DNA of 64,000 bases, from positions 503,767 through 567,766 of the forward strand of contig MU130073.1 of NCBI GenBank assembly GCA_015039465.1. The letters are read 5' to 3'. Shown in pieces: positions 24,369-33,414 of this stretch. Numbering within the stretch: the stretch's first letter is position 1; every line of letters begins with the position of its first letter. A model generated the notes under the pieces. That model searched no databases and had not been told where the DNA came from. It was given only the letters and a program-made list of their open reading frames with translations. A program made the position numbers and the translations under genes. The stretch comes from Phlegmacium glaucopus (Eukaryota > Basidiomycota > Agaricomycetes > Agaricales > Cortinariaceae).

Positions 24369-24851
24369 GGTGGTTTAGTAATAAGCAAACCGGTGTGTAT
24401 GTCAAGATCATTGCGGCTTTTGTCGTTGTTGGGGTTCGGTCGATTCATAGACCACCTTCTATGTATATTTCCCCTCAGTTGTCATTCCTTTCTGACTATT
24501 GAGATTGCTCTGTACATACTTTATAACTCACTGTCAATGGATTCTTAGTTATGGTGATCTCCGACCAAGATCCCACGGTTGTGTACCGTTCTGGTTGGAC
24601 ACATTATCTTGATGGATCATCGAATGCATACAATTCTACTTCGTCGCTCAGTCGGACCAAGGGTTTTTTATTCTAAGCGAGCACGAGGAACGAGTGCGAA
24701 CGTAGAATTTTGTCTACGCGAAGATCCGGGTTGTGACGTGACTACCTTTCTTTCTTCACTGCCACAACCCCCTCAACCTCGTGTTAGGCCTCTGCTCGTC
24801 ATCAGAGCAGTTCTTTCCTTATTTTCGAGTCAAAAAAGATTCCATGCATAA
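24369..24851. other. Upstream region of the hydrolase gene up to the transposon boundary
   Basis: The interval holds the promoter of the minus-strand hydrolase gene and ordinary unique-looking sequence, ending where the 4.04-kb DNA transposon starts. No gene is supported. Confidence 0.45.
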
Positions 24852-24880
24852 CATCAGCAAAACACAAGGGTGATCTTTGG
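24852..24880 (+). repeat. Left terminal inverted repeat of the Plavaka-like element
   Basis: It reads CATCAGCAAAACA and continues to TCTTTGG; the first 13 bases match the right end perfectly and 24 of 29 match overall. Confidence 0.85.
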
Positions 24881-25105
24881 CATCTTCATCTTCAGAAGGT
24901 ACATCTTTGAGTGCTTTGTCTTTGCATAAATGGTCTTTCAAGACCTTTGTCTTTTTTTATGAATCTTTATCTTTGCATGAATGGTCTTTCATGACCTTTG
25001 TCTTTTGTTATAAATCTTTGGTATCTCACATAAGGCTTTCACATCTTTGAGTCCAGAGCATGGTCTTTGTTATCTCAAGATCTTTGCATCCAGTATTTTT
25101 TGGGA
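24870..25105 (+). repeat. Left subterminal motif array (TCTTTG)
   Basis: At least eight copies of TCTTTG, often as ATCTTTG(C/A) or GTCTTTG, occur in this orientation within about 230 bp. Two longer near-copies around ATGGTCTTTCA(A/T)GACC lie at about 24930 and 24982. Such arrays usually serve as transposase binding sites. Confidence 0.75.
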
Positions 25106-25186
25106 GATTGTCATTAGACAGCCCTAAGCTACACCACCTGATTCTGGGGTAATCTATACTTAAGTTACCATATTTAAATGTATCTA

Positions 25187-26900
25187 TTAGAAGGCATATT
25201 CATGTGCATGGTGGTCTACATATTTATTTACATAAAATGCTTGGAAAGCATCAAGGCTATGGTCAAATGTGAGGTGGTAAGGAATTTGGGTGGTACCTGC
25301 AACACCCATGAGATGTGCACCACGTACCATGCTGTCAAGATGGATGATAGACATAGCCAAATTACCCATGTTATCAAAATCAGGCTCAACCTTCCACATT
25401 CCTGTGTCTGCACATGGTGTGGTGCCAATAGTTGAGTACCAGGAAACCAATGCACATGGAAAGAGGGTCTTGTTATGACGAATGGAAAAAAAATGGCGTA
25501 CCCGTGCGACATATAGCCCACGGAAACCTGGTTGGTCAGGGTCATGTTGAACAAAAACGCAGTCATGTCTTGCAGGGCCACGACGCCAAGAATCAACTGC
25601 TCGAATACGTTCACGAAACATCCCCCTTGTGCCAGACAGGTCACTTGGGGCATAATAAATGGCAACAGCAGAGGGAAAAATGCGGATTTTGGTTGTATTG
25701 GTAAGGACTGGACAATCCGACAGTGGAACATTGTCAAGTTCAATGTCTGCATCAAGTTGTACCAGTTGTTCATGGAGGAAGCGCCGAACAAGGTTTGGAA
25801 GCTGAGGTATACTGAGATGGACCCCAAGAGCTTCAACTGTGAGAGGAAGGTTTCGAACTGGACATAGCAATCAGAAATCAGAGATAAAATTGAAAAATTA
25901 TCCTAGACTCACTAGGGCATTGTGCAAGAATCACCTCACTATCAATATCTCCATCAACAGCCCCTCCATCATCATCCTCATCATCTTCTGGATTATTGGC
26001 AGGTGGATCTGGAGCTTGCAGTTCCAGTGGTATAGGTTGTCGATCAAGCATACCACGGGATTGAAAGTTGACTCGAGCAGCTGCTAGCTTGTCTAAACGT
26101 TGGTTTGTGACAAGCATCTGGCCCAGAGCCTCGTAGTGACTTGATCGTCGCCAGGGTTCCTTAACTGCTTTGATATGTTTTGATTCGGTTATTGAGGAAC
26201 AGAGACCATTTGGTGCCCCAAATTCTTGAATAAGGTACGTATAGTGAACAAGTGAGTGTTGACGGGGAAGTGAATACCCATCAGGGCGGACATCATCAAA
26301 GATGCTGCGTTTGACATGAAATTTAGCAACAGCATTATTGATAGCAAGAATATTGTCCTCATCAATAACATTACGCCGGACAAGATAGCAAAACTCCATA
26401 AAGGAGCTGACAGCCTGCACCATTTGTGGAGGAACATGGCCTGCAATGGCAGGAAGATATACCTGGTTTAAAAAGTCAGAAAAATAGTACAAAGACAGCT
26501 AGCAAAGTATTACATACCTTCATTAGTGCTTTTGAGTCATCTCCTGTCCACTGTTTGAATCCACGACCTTCAGGGAAGCGACGAAGGCCAGGGAATGAGG
26601 GTGCTGCAGCAATGCTAAAAGTATTGGATATGTCATACTTTTAAAGATTCAATTCATAACAGGACATACCGCCGGTCAATATCAGTGAGAATCTGTTTGG
26701 CCTCAGCTGGAGGGTGCTCAAGATTGATATAGGCTGTCACCCACGTTACCAGGTGATCTTTGAATGTGCCTTTGATGATCTGGTGGAGAAGGTCTGGTGA
26801 CAGCATCTCAAACCTGAATTCTTTTGCCTTAGGAAAGCTATGTGTCAACAGGGTGCATATATACATGGTATTGTTTGGAGGACATGTGTCGCTATGTCCC
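25187..26900 (-). pseudogene. Plavaka-type transposase, C-terminal part only
   Basis: This is a fragment of the transposase of Plavaka elements, a DNA-transposon family common in agaricomycetes. Read from the right, the pieces are LLSPD-like EMLSPDLLHQIIKGTFKDHL then DIDRR, a short exon with FPGLRRFPEGRGFKQWTGDD, and a long exon from VYLPAIAGHVPPQMV at about 26463. That exon has LPRQHSLVHY and GLCSSITESKHIKAVK followed by an acidic linker (PEDDEDDDGG). The last exon (about 25868-25187) carries FYAPSDLSG-like YYAPSDLSGTRG, SWRRGPARHDCVFV, and the end SLDAFQAFYVNKY. These four pieces have no internal stops, and they are separated by normal introns. The N-terminal zinc-finger and most catalytic sequence that should precede LLSPD is absent. 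The piece is unusually well preserved for a truncated copy. Confidence 0.82.
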
Positions 26901-26999
26901 TTTTTTTTTTCTCGCCTTCTTCCATGACATCCCTGACAATCTTTCCGTATCACAGTTCTTCCTCCATAACACCTGTTTTCTGTGTCCGCATAGGCCAAG

Positions 27000-27588
27000 C
27001 AATGTGTCTTTCTTCATTGAGAGGTTGTTGTCACTGGTTAGGCTTTAAATGAGTGGGAAGCTGTCGATGTCTGAGTCAGGTCTGGCTGTAAACTGGGTAT
27101 GTTTCATCTGAATCCTCAAATTATGCTCGTTTGAGTCAGAATTCCCCTCTAGAGAAAAACACTGTTTATATGAGCAACTGGAACAGAACAAGGACTTGGC
27201 AAATCAGCAAGTTGTAACCACCCAGATGGCAGCCGTTAACGCCAGTCTTGACGGTGTCATCAACTCCCATCGCTGCATAGTCACCACCTATCTCATACTC
27301 ACCTTGCGCATCTACTGTGAACATCACTCCCAGCTTGTTTTGATCGTTTGCAGCTTGACTTATACAGGTCAAGGCAATGTTGCTGATCACTATTTATGTT
27401 CCGTCTACAGCCAAAATGGAGAAAATGTGCCAGTGTGGCCACATCAACAAATGTCTATGTATGTCATTGTCAGCTGAAATCGGTTTGTCAATTCTTTTTT
27501 TGTTAGTGTTTATATATGATATCATCTATTTAGGCCACCACCTTGTACTTGCCTTGCGCATCTACTGACCAACCCTGCTCCTATCTCC
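27000..27588. other. Non-coding interior of the Plavaka-like element with a local direct repeat
   Basis: No protein was recognised. A minus frame at 27166-27390 (DAQGEYEIGGDYAAMGVDD) reads like coding DNA but has no known family. A direct repeat of about 33-36 bp, sharing the perfect core CCTTGCGCATCTACTG, occurs at 27283-27318 and 27535-27567, so about 250 bp was locally duplicated or bracketed. Confidence 0.45.
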
Positions 27589-28508
27589 CATTATTTTTAC
27601 ACCAGTTCAGAAGAGGTGGTCCAGTCAGTGAGTGAAAAGGACCTTGCGCCTAATGCGGTAAGCAACTTTTTACCTTTGTGGTCTGATAGTCAATAGTAAC
27701 AGCATTCAATCTAGGTATGTACAGTACGGGAGCTGATATCGAGATGATATTTGCCGATGGTGGGGAGGAAGAATTTGTGGGTCAAATGGTCGAGGAAAGT
27801 GAATGTTTTCAAACTCGATGCAAGTATGTCATTGTTTGTTTTTACCCTTTCCAAACCCCTACCAATTAACCATTCTTACAAGGTGGTATACCTCCATGAT
27901 AGGGAAGATGTCATCTGTGACCACCATTGTACAAAACTTGCGTAAACGCTCTGATTGTGAACTACGCAATTACAGAGTTTGTTCAAGGCCAGACCCGTAG
28001 TTGGGTGGTTGGATGGTCATTCATCGATATGCATCTCCCTGATGTGAGTATTCTGTGTCTGTGTAGGCCTTTCCGAGGTCACTTATTTATAAGTAAGCCT
28101 TTTCACAAGTTTATAGCACGTATCCCTTCAACCGTTGCGGGTCATCCGCTGTACCCACTCATACCACCTCGTAATACACTAACTCACTGGCAGTCATTTC
28201 CGAACTGTTCACTCCCTATGTTAACAGACATTCTTGACCGAAATCTTCATCTACTTAAAGGTGTATCCGCAACTAACAGAGATCCAGGATCCGTCAGTAA
28301 CACTATTCCTTCTTCAGCTTCAAGAACCTTTTTCGTGGAAGCTGAAGGGAATACATGGTCTCGAAATGCGCAACGTCGTCATCGTTTAAATGATTCTTCT
28401 TCAACTCCTCTGGAGAATATGAATACACAGACATCTTCATCATCCTCTCGACAGCCTGCGCTCACTTGTAGCGTGCAAGTGATTGACAGCCTACCGTTAT
28501 CCAGTTGA
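27589..28508 (+). pseudogene. Fragment of a METTL16-type RNA m6A methyltransferase gene inside the transposon
   Basis: The translated pieces match the C-terminal half of fungal METTL16/DUF890 proteins, which put N6-methyladenosine on U6 snRNA. In order these are: FYTSSEEVVQSVSEKDLAPN (27589-27657); after an intron, TGADIEMIFADGGEEEFVGQ with MVEESECFQTRCK; after a second intron ending at 27883, WYTSMIGKMSSVTTIV; then NYAITEFVQGQTRSWVVGWS; and further on IPPRNTL and EGNTWSRNAQRRHR. Introns keep canonical borders, so this came from DNA and not from a retrocopy. The piece starts right at the catalytic NPPF motif, which is replaced by a non-matching sequence, and the SAM-binding half is absent. 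A frameshift lies near 27950-27960. It is therefore non-functional as a methyltransferase. Confidence 0.75.
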
Positions 28509-28739
28509 AAAGTGAAACCGACCCGCCATCAGTTTTAGAGCGAAACATGTAGATTCCGCTGACAAGGAAACAGCAGCATATCTCATATTGGGGTCTCACG
28601 TAGTAGCTACCTTGAATATAATTGATTTGAGTGCATCTACAGTACAATAAACCTGATAAAAGACTTAGAAAAGATCACATCCAATTTGATCCAAAGCCAG
28701 AGATGATCTTCATGAAGCTCTCTGCTGATCTCTGAAAGA

Positions 28740-28875
28740 TTCTTGGCAGTCTCTCAAAGATGACTGTGTCTCTGGAAGAAAATGTACCTGTCTCCCCAAA
28801 GACACACCATCTCAACGTCTTTGAGGTCTTTAGATCTTTCCAAAGATCCCAAAGACGCCCAAAGACAACCCCCAT
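28740..28875 (-). repeat. Right subterminal motif array (CAAAGA)
   Basis: Five or six CAAAG(A) motifs, mostly as CCAAAGA, lie in the orientation opposite to those at the left end, with one TCTTTG among them. This mirrors the left array and supports the element boundaries. Confidence 0.7.
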
Positions 28876-28887
28876 GTTTTGCTGATG
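28859..28887 (-). repeat. Right terminal inverted repeat of the Plavaka-like element
   Basis: It ends TGTTTTGCTGATG, the exact reverse complement of the first 13 bases of the left end. Confidence 0.85.
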
Positions 28888-28990
28888 AACTTAGACTGAT
28901 TTATATAATACAAACCAATCTATTTCCAGACTTATGTCATTTGTTCACTTTATACTAGAGATGAATTGATCACATTTTCTAACAAAAAAA

Positions 28991-30095
28991 TCAACCAACG
29001 TAATAACCTGAGTGTTGGAAAAATCCCCAGGTCATCTCTGGAGTAATACATCAAGCATCATGGAGCTCGGAATAAAGGGCTTTTTCATGGTAGACGTAAA
29101 GCCCTTGGTGATGAAGATGAGCCTTGATTGTAGAAAATGCTGGTTCAATGGGGTTTTAATCAGGTGAATAGGGTGGAAGAATTTCATGCAACAACCTGTA
29201 AATCACTGTCAAGACAGTATCAAACCACAAAAGAAGATTTTACCATAGCTTTCAACCAATTCAGTTATATCCTCATGGTGATGGATCTTCACATTGTCCA
29301 TCACAATGACACTTCATGGTCCAGGGTATGGTGATATTATTGGAAGCTGTTGAATAAAACAATGAGAGGTACAACCTGGATCATATTCTTGAAGGTACTT
29401 GAGGAAGAGATCATGGGTGAATGACCCTTCAACAACCTGTGCAGTTATGATACCTTCATCCAAAGCCATGGTTGCAAGCATAGAGAAATGGTGCTTGTGA
29501 ACAAAAGGCTGGCTAGCCCTGACACAAGTCCCAACTTCTGATCAAGGGGGTGCAGGGATCTGAAAAAAAGACCCGAGGTCGATTTTGGGGTTAAATGGGG
29601 GTGGGGATTCAATATTTTGAGGTCTAAGAGCCATCCAGTTCTGTGTTGTGGAGATATTCAATGATTTTTGCTCCCGTGAGAAAAAAATTTCCTGTGTTTT
29701 TTTTCAATTAATTCAGCCATTCTGCATCTTTTTCAATTTTTTTTTTGAGCAACCTTGGACTAACTATCACGTGAGTTGCCTTATATAGTAATTTTATATT
29801 CCAAATAGGGAAATTTCAGGTCAGACTCAATTGCCCTCTACAGCAGCCACAACTGCTCAGAATGCCCTCGGACCTCAAAATATTGAATCCCCACCCCCAT
29901 TTAACCCCAAAATCGACCTCAGGTCTTTTTTTCAGATCCCTGCACCCCCTTGCTTCTGATTGGCCACACAAAATGAGCATAAATTCAGTCATCTTTGGAC
30001 ACCTCATCAAGGGCAAAAGGTATGTTGCTGGATACTGAGAAATCCTTTGAACAAACTCAGCACATTTCATCAGAAAGTCTGTTGGTACTCTCTGT
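28991..30095 (-). pseudogene. Tc1/mariner (IS630-like) DDE transposase relic, interrupted by a MITE
   Basis: This is a decayed transposase of the IS630/Tc1-mariner group. Read from the right it gives PTDFLMKCAEFVQRISQYPA and CPKMTEFMLILCG. The frame is broken by the 410-bp insertion at 29543-29952. It resumes with RASQPFVHKHHFSMLATMAL, DEGIITAQVVEGSFTHDLFL, VMDNVKIHHHEDITELVESY, LPPYSPD, NPIEPAFSTIKAHLHHQGL and finally YYV before a stop at 28991. Several in-frame stops are present, for example after PYSPD and in the last 30 residues. Some segments joined here are separated by an ordinary intron. Taking out the MITE and one target duplication restores an open frame across the junction. The N-terminal DNA-binding part is absent. 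No TIRs of this element were identified. Confidence 0.82.
29543..29952. mobile_element. 410-bp hAT-type MITE with 82-bp TIRs and 8-bp target duplication
   Basis: The first 82 bases (starting CAAGGGGGTGCAGGGATCTG) and the last 82 are inverted copies with a single mismatch, a C/T change in a CCGAGG versus CTGAGG context. The element is flanked by the perfect 8-bp direct repeat CTTCTGAT (29535-29542 and 29953-29960), the duplication size of hAT transposons. The interior of about 245 bp has no coding capacity. Its near-identical arms imply a recent insertion relative to the decayed host transposase. Confidence 0.92.
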
Positions 30096-30290
30096 AGTGT
30101 TTGAAGGTCAGGTCAATGTGACTGGAAAAAAACTGTGACCTGACCATGACCATGACTGGTCAATCAAAAAACCAGTCACAGGTCAAGCCATTTTTAAAAT
30201 CAAAAACCACAAAATGACTGATAAATATTGACCAGGTTTAACTGGTTTAAGCTGGTCATTTGTGCACCCTAAAAATAGCTGAGGACAGCT
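30096..30290. repeat. Palindrome-rich non-coding repeat unit
   Basis: This stretch is built of TGACCAGT/ACTGGTCA-like blocks in both orientations (for example GTGACCTGACCATGACCATG, ACTGGTCAATC, ACCAGTCACAGGTCA and TAACTGGTTTAAGCTGGTCA). It begins near TGTTTGAAGGTCAGGTCAA and ends near TTTGTGCACCCTA. The look is that of a short hAT-like MITE. It lies exactly between the mariner relic and the truncated NLR gene. No clear target duplication was found. Confidence 0.5.
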
Positions 30291-30380
30291 CTTTAGATCA
30301 TCAAAAAAAGATAAAAACTGACTGAGAAATTAAGTATTTTGTGAATAACTAAATATATACCTTTACATACATTTACATAC

Positions 30381-31438
30381 CTTAAAAATGACATATCTTC
30401 TGTGAACTTCAGACAGATCTGGGTCTTTCCAATCCCTCCCAAACCCCAGAGGAGACAAGAACGCCTTGGCATCAGTTGACTATTAGTACGAGGACCAAAA
30501 ATCTTCCCAAGTTTGTCGAGTACATCTTTCCGTCCAGTAAAGATTGGGCTGGGGTTCGGTTTTTGAGGTACAGGGATCTTTAGCTGCCCTTGGCCAGTAT
30601 TGGCAGGGGCGGTATTGACTATATAGTTCTGGGAGACAAAATATGTATAATTATTGCGAAGTCATTTGCACAGTATAAGAGAAGACTTACAAAAGTGCCG
30701 CCAGCGATGAGTAAATTCGCATTCGGAAAGAAACCCGAGGCAGAATGCTGAGTCCGTTGATCATCAGCAACAGCGGAGAACAATGGGTGTAGGCAACCTC
30801 ACCCAGGGATTTTGTTCCGATTTCGTAGATGCCAAGTTGGCTTGCGTTATGATATCAGGGGAGGAGAGCGAAATTTTTTCCGAATGGGCTACAGGAGCAA
30901 TTGAGACCTGAAGTTCATGGCCAGTCTGACCGACGACGATGATTGAGTCATTACGGATGTGATGGGTCGAGTTGAATGCTTACGCGAGCAATGTCATTGA
31001 TCTCCGCTAAGGCAGAGACTGGGACAGAGACTTGGAGTTCATGGGCGGCCTAATCGACGACGATGATTCAGTGATTATGGCTGTGATGGGCTAAGCTGAA
31101 CGCTTACAGGAGAAAGATTATTGATCTGCAAGGCAGATACTGGGGTAGAGACTTCGAGTTCCTGGGTAGTCTGAACGACGATGATGGATAAGCAATTTTG
31201 GACGCGATGGGCAAAGTTGAATCCTCACAGTAATTCCAATGGCTTGATTAACCTGGGCGCTTTCAGCTGCAGCGCTAGCAGGAACGGATGGCATGAGATC
31301 AGCGATGCTCGTTATGGCTGTCGATGTCGAGGTTGCTACTTCAGGGCTTGAACCAAGAGCATCGGTGGTCAGAGATGTGTGTTTTTTTTTCTTAGACTTG
31401 TCAAGTTTCTTATAAAGGCGCTTTATATTGCTGAACAT
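30381..31438 (-). pseudogene. NLR/STAND-type P-loop protein, truncated just after its P-loop
   Basis: This is the 5' part of a fungal NLR-like (STAND) gene; such proteins are thought to act in non-self recognition and incompatibility. It starts MFSNIKRLYKKLDKSKKKK at 31438. Exon 1 (31438-31229) is followed by three short exons of the same design (31170-31108 and two more) and then HSASGFFPNANLLIAGGTF. The last exon has PSPIFTGRKDVLDKLGKIF and the Walker A GLGGIGKTQICLKF. Donor and acceptor sites and phases agree throughout, with no stop in these exons. After the donor at 30380 the NB-ARC remainder and repeats are missing. A few residues (FDDLKSC) can be read before the palindrome-rich repeat. 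It is therefore an N-terminal stump. A functional short P-loop protein is possible but unsupported. Confidence 0.7.
30903..31268 (-). repeat. Three tandem ~122-bp copies, each one mini-exon plus one intron
   Basis: Copies begin at about 30903, 31027 and 31148 (period 124 and 121 bp). On the minus strand each unit encodes a variant of x-x-(H/Q)-E-L-(Q/E)-V-S-x-P-V-S-A-L followed by a GTAAGC-type donor and an intron. The three versions read TTQELEVSTPVSALQINN, AAHELQVSVPVSALAEIN and TGHELQVSIAPVAHSE. The introns are conserved as well as the exons, so the unit was duplicated as DNA. Confidence 0.85.
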
Positions 31439-31439
31439 T

Positions 31440-32029
31440 GTGGTCGATGTGCAGTGGGTGATGAAGAAAGACGTCCTGATTACATAAGAGCTGTGGCAAG
31501 AACTTGCCTCATGCCTGTACAGTCACGGTGAACCTTTACAGAAACTTCCTTGTCGAATTTTTTATAATGAAAAGATCAATTGTATTGGCCAAACTCCTGA
31601 CCATCGATCGATGCATTTCTGAGCACTAAGTGGTGATAGCCATTACCCTTGACGCACCTGATTTCACAGATAGTCCAACTTTTGCACCGAAAGTTGTACC
31701 ACTTGACTCAGAATGTACTGATGGCCTGGTCCGATGATAAGGCTGTATATTTTACTACATGTCTCCCTAACATGGAAAGAATTCGAGCTAAGTGCGTGGC
31801 GTTGTTGATGGCTAACGCAGTAGTCATACGGAACATGGTCAAAGCATACTGGAAGGAACAAGACCAGCCAGCCAATCTGCGGAAAGGTACAAGAAAAATT
31901 ACACAAGAATCGGGCACTCCTAATCAGTGGAGACAATCATCAACAGATACAATGACAAGCGAAGTACACAGGAGGCTCGTGAAGCTCAACAAAATCTGAC
32001 ACCGGCGAAGGAAGACTCGGAAATCCTCG
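31440..32029. other. Unassigned stretch between the NLR stump and the pogo relic
   Basis: A plus frame at 31649-31999 reads 116 codons without family resemblance; it may be decayed transposon sequence. The first 100 bp should be the former NLR promoter. Nothing else was recognised. Confidence 0.4.
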
Positions 32030-33110
32030 GAATCAATGGACCTGGCAACCGTATACTGCGAAAGGTTCGTCTCGACTGTAGTGCACTTGCACTTGGTTGC
32101 TAGAGAAATAGGTGAAGTTCGGTGCAAGGACCTGTATGGCATGGACGAGACAAGATGTCTACCTTCTGATCAAGGGACACACGTCGTTGGTGGGCGAAGA
32201 GCCAAGACTCACCATAAACAAGGTGGCGCCAACCACAAAAACATGACCGCGATCGTGACCATTTGTGCATATGGCACGATACTTAAGCCTACAATTATAT
32301 AATATATTCAAGGGTCAGTAAGTGGGGGAATATCTCACAAGGTCCGGAAGTACTCACGTAAGACAGTGAGTGTTGACTGACGCCATCTAGTCTTGCACAT
32401 ACACCCAAAATGGATGGACAGACAACGCGCGTGGTTGGTGAAAGATTTTGATCCACAAACAAAGGAGAAGGCAGGCGGACGTACCCATAGTTCCCATTAC
32501 TCACTTGAGCTTCTTGATTATGCACCGGCTAACAACATTGTTATCCTCGGTTACACTCTGCCTTTACGAGGGTGAGGAACGAGTTCCGAAGCGAAATTGA
32601 AAAGTTTGAAGATTTGCCTAGGCGCAGTGTTGCAAAAGGTGATCTTTCGGGTGTGCATTCCTCCGTTCCTTCAATGAGGGTGCCGTTAAAGTCGCGTTTG
32701 CAGTAACTGGTATCGATCCACTTAATGCAATCTCTGAAGAGCAGATGAAACCGAGCCTACCGACTTCAAGAAAGACATGCTCCCCTCCAACATCTTTTTG
32801 AGTTATACCTGCAACACCTTCGACACAAACATCGCGAGCCTATGATTGATCCCAGAGCTTGAAACGCCAGCAAAACGGAGGCGTGAATTATATGGCGCGC
32901 TAGCCTGCGTCGTCCAGCTCTTTTCTTCGAAAACGCGGACTTCTCGAGTCCCTACCAGAAATGCCCCAACCCGATTGGTCCCTCCCAAAAGGTCTGCATT
33001 CTACTGGATATCAGTCCCACGAAGTATTACACACCACACATTGACGAACTCACCAAAAACTACTCCTACTCGCATGATATTATTTATTATTCAGGCTCGG
33101 GTAAGTCATC
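32030..33110 (+). pseudogene. Pogo-like (CENP-B-type DDE) transposase relic
   Basis: The translated pieces are typical of fungal pogo-family DDE transposases. They are LYGMDETRCLPSDQGTHVVG, KTHHKQGGANHKNMTAIVTI, CAYGTILKPTII (end of a frame at 32302), WLVKDFDPQTKEKAGGRT, HSSHYSLELLDYAPANNIV, NEFRSEIEKFEDLPRR and IDPLNAISEEQMKPSLPTS. The pieces lie in several frames with stops between them, so the gene is dead. The catalytic Asp of the GMDE motif and the SSHYS region are still visible. The N-terminal helix-turn-helix part and the TIRs are not recognisable. Confidence 0.8.
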
Positions 33111-33414
33111 GATGACAAAAATGCGCAGCTTGTCGTCCAGTACGTTCATCTGAGTAAACTTAAATAATCAATCCCTGCAGACGAAGGGGAACAAAACAAA
33201 CGATGATCGCACCAAACTCTCGACATGGCCTAACTGCTGATAAATTTTGTGACGAGCTACGAGAGAGAAGGAGAACAAGGCAAAGAGGAAGACAAATAGA
33301 GAAGCAAGAAAGGTCGCCAACAAGATTCGGTGGGAGATGATGCTAGCAGACCGCCTCTTCAGAGGAGAGTGGTGTAAACCGTGATCTCTTCGTTAAGATG
33401 GTTGCATAAACACT

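Larger units (their letters stand above)
24852..28887. mobile_element. 4.04-kb Plavaka-like (CACTA superfamily) DNA transposon carrying a captured gene fragment
   Basis: The element is bounded by terminal inverted repeats that begin CATCAGCAAAACA at 24852 and end with its reverse complement at 28887. Allowing mismatches, 24 of the first 29 bases match. Next to each end lies a block of short subterminal motifs (TCTTTG on the left, its complement CAAAGA on the right), as in CACTA-type elements. Inside are the C-terminal part of a Plavaka transposase on the minus strand (25187-26900) and, on the plus strand, an intron-containing fragment of a METTL16-type methyltransferase gene (27589-28508). 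The flanking dinucleotide AA on both sides could be the target duplication. The N-terminal half of the transposase is missing, so the copy cannot be autonomous. Family name is from the protein; boundaries are read directly. Confidence 0.82.

Noticed and set aside
24900..25100. Reading the TCTTTG-rich block as a microsatellite
   Set aside because: Spacing between motifs is irregular and the complementary block is found at the other end of the element, which fits subterminal transposase sites better.
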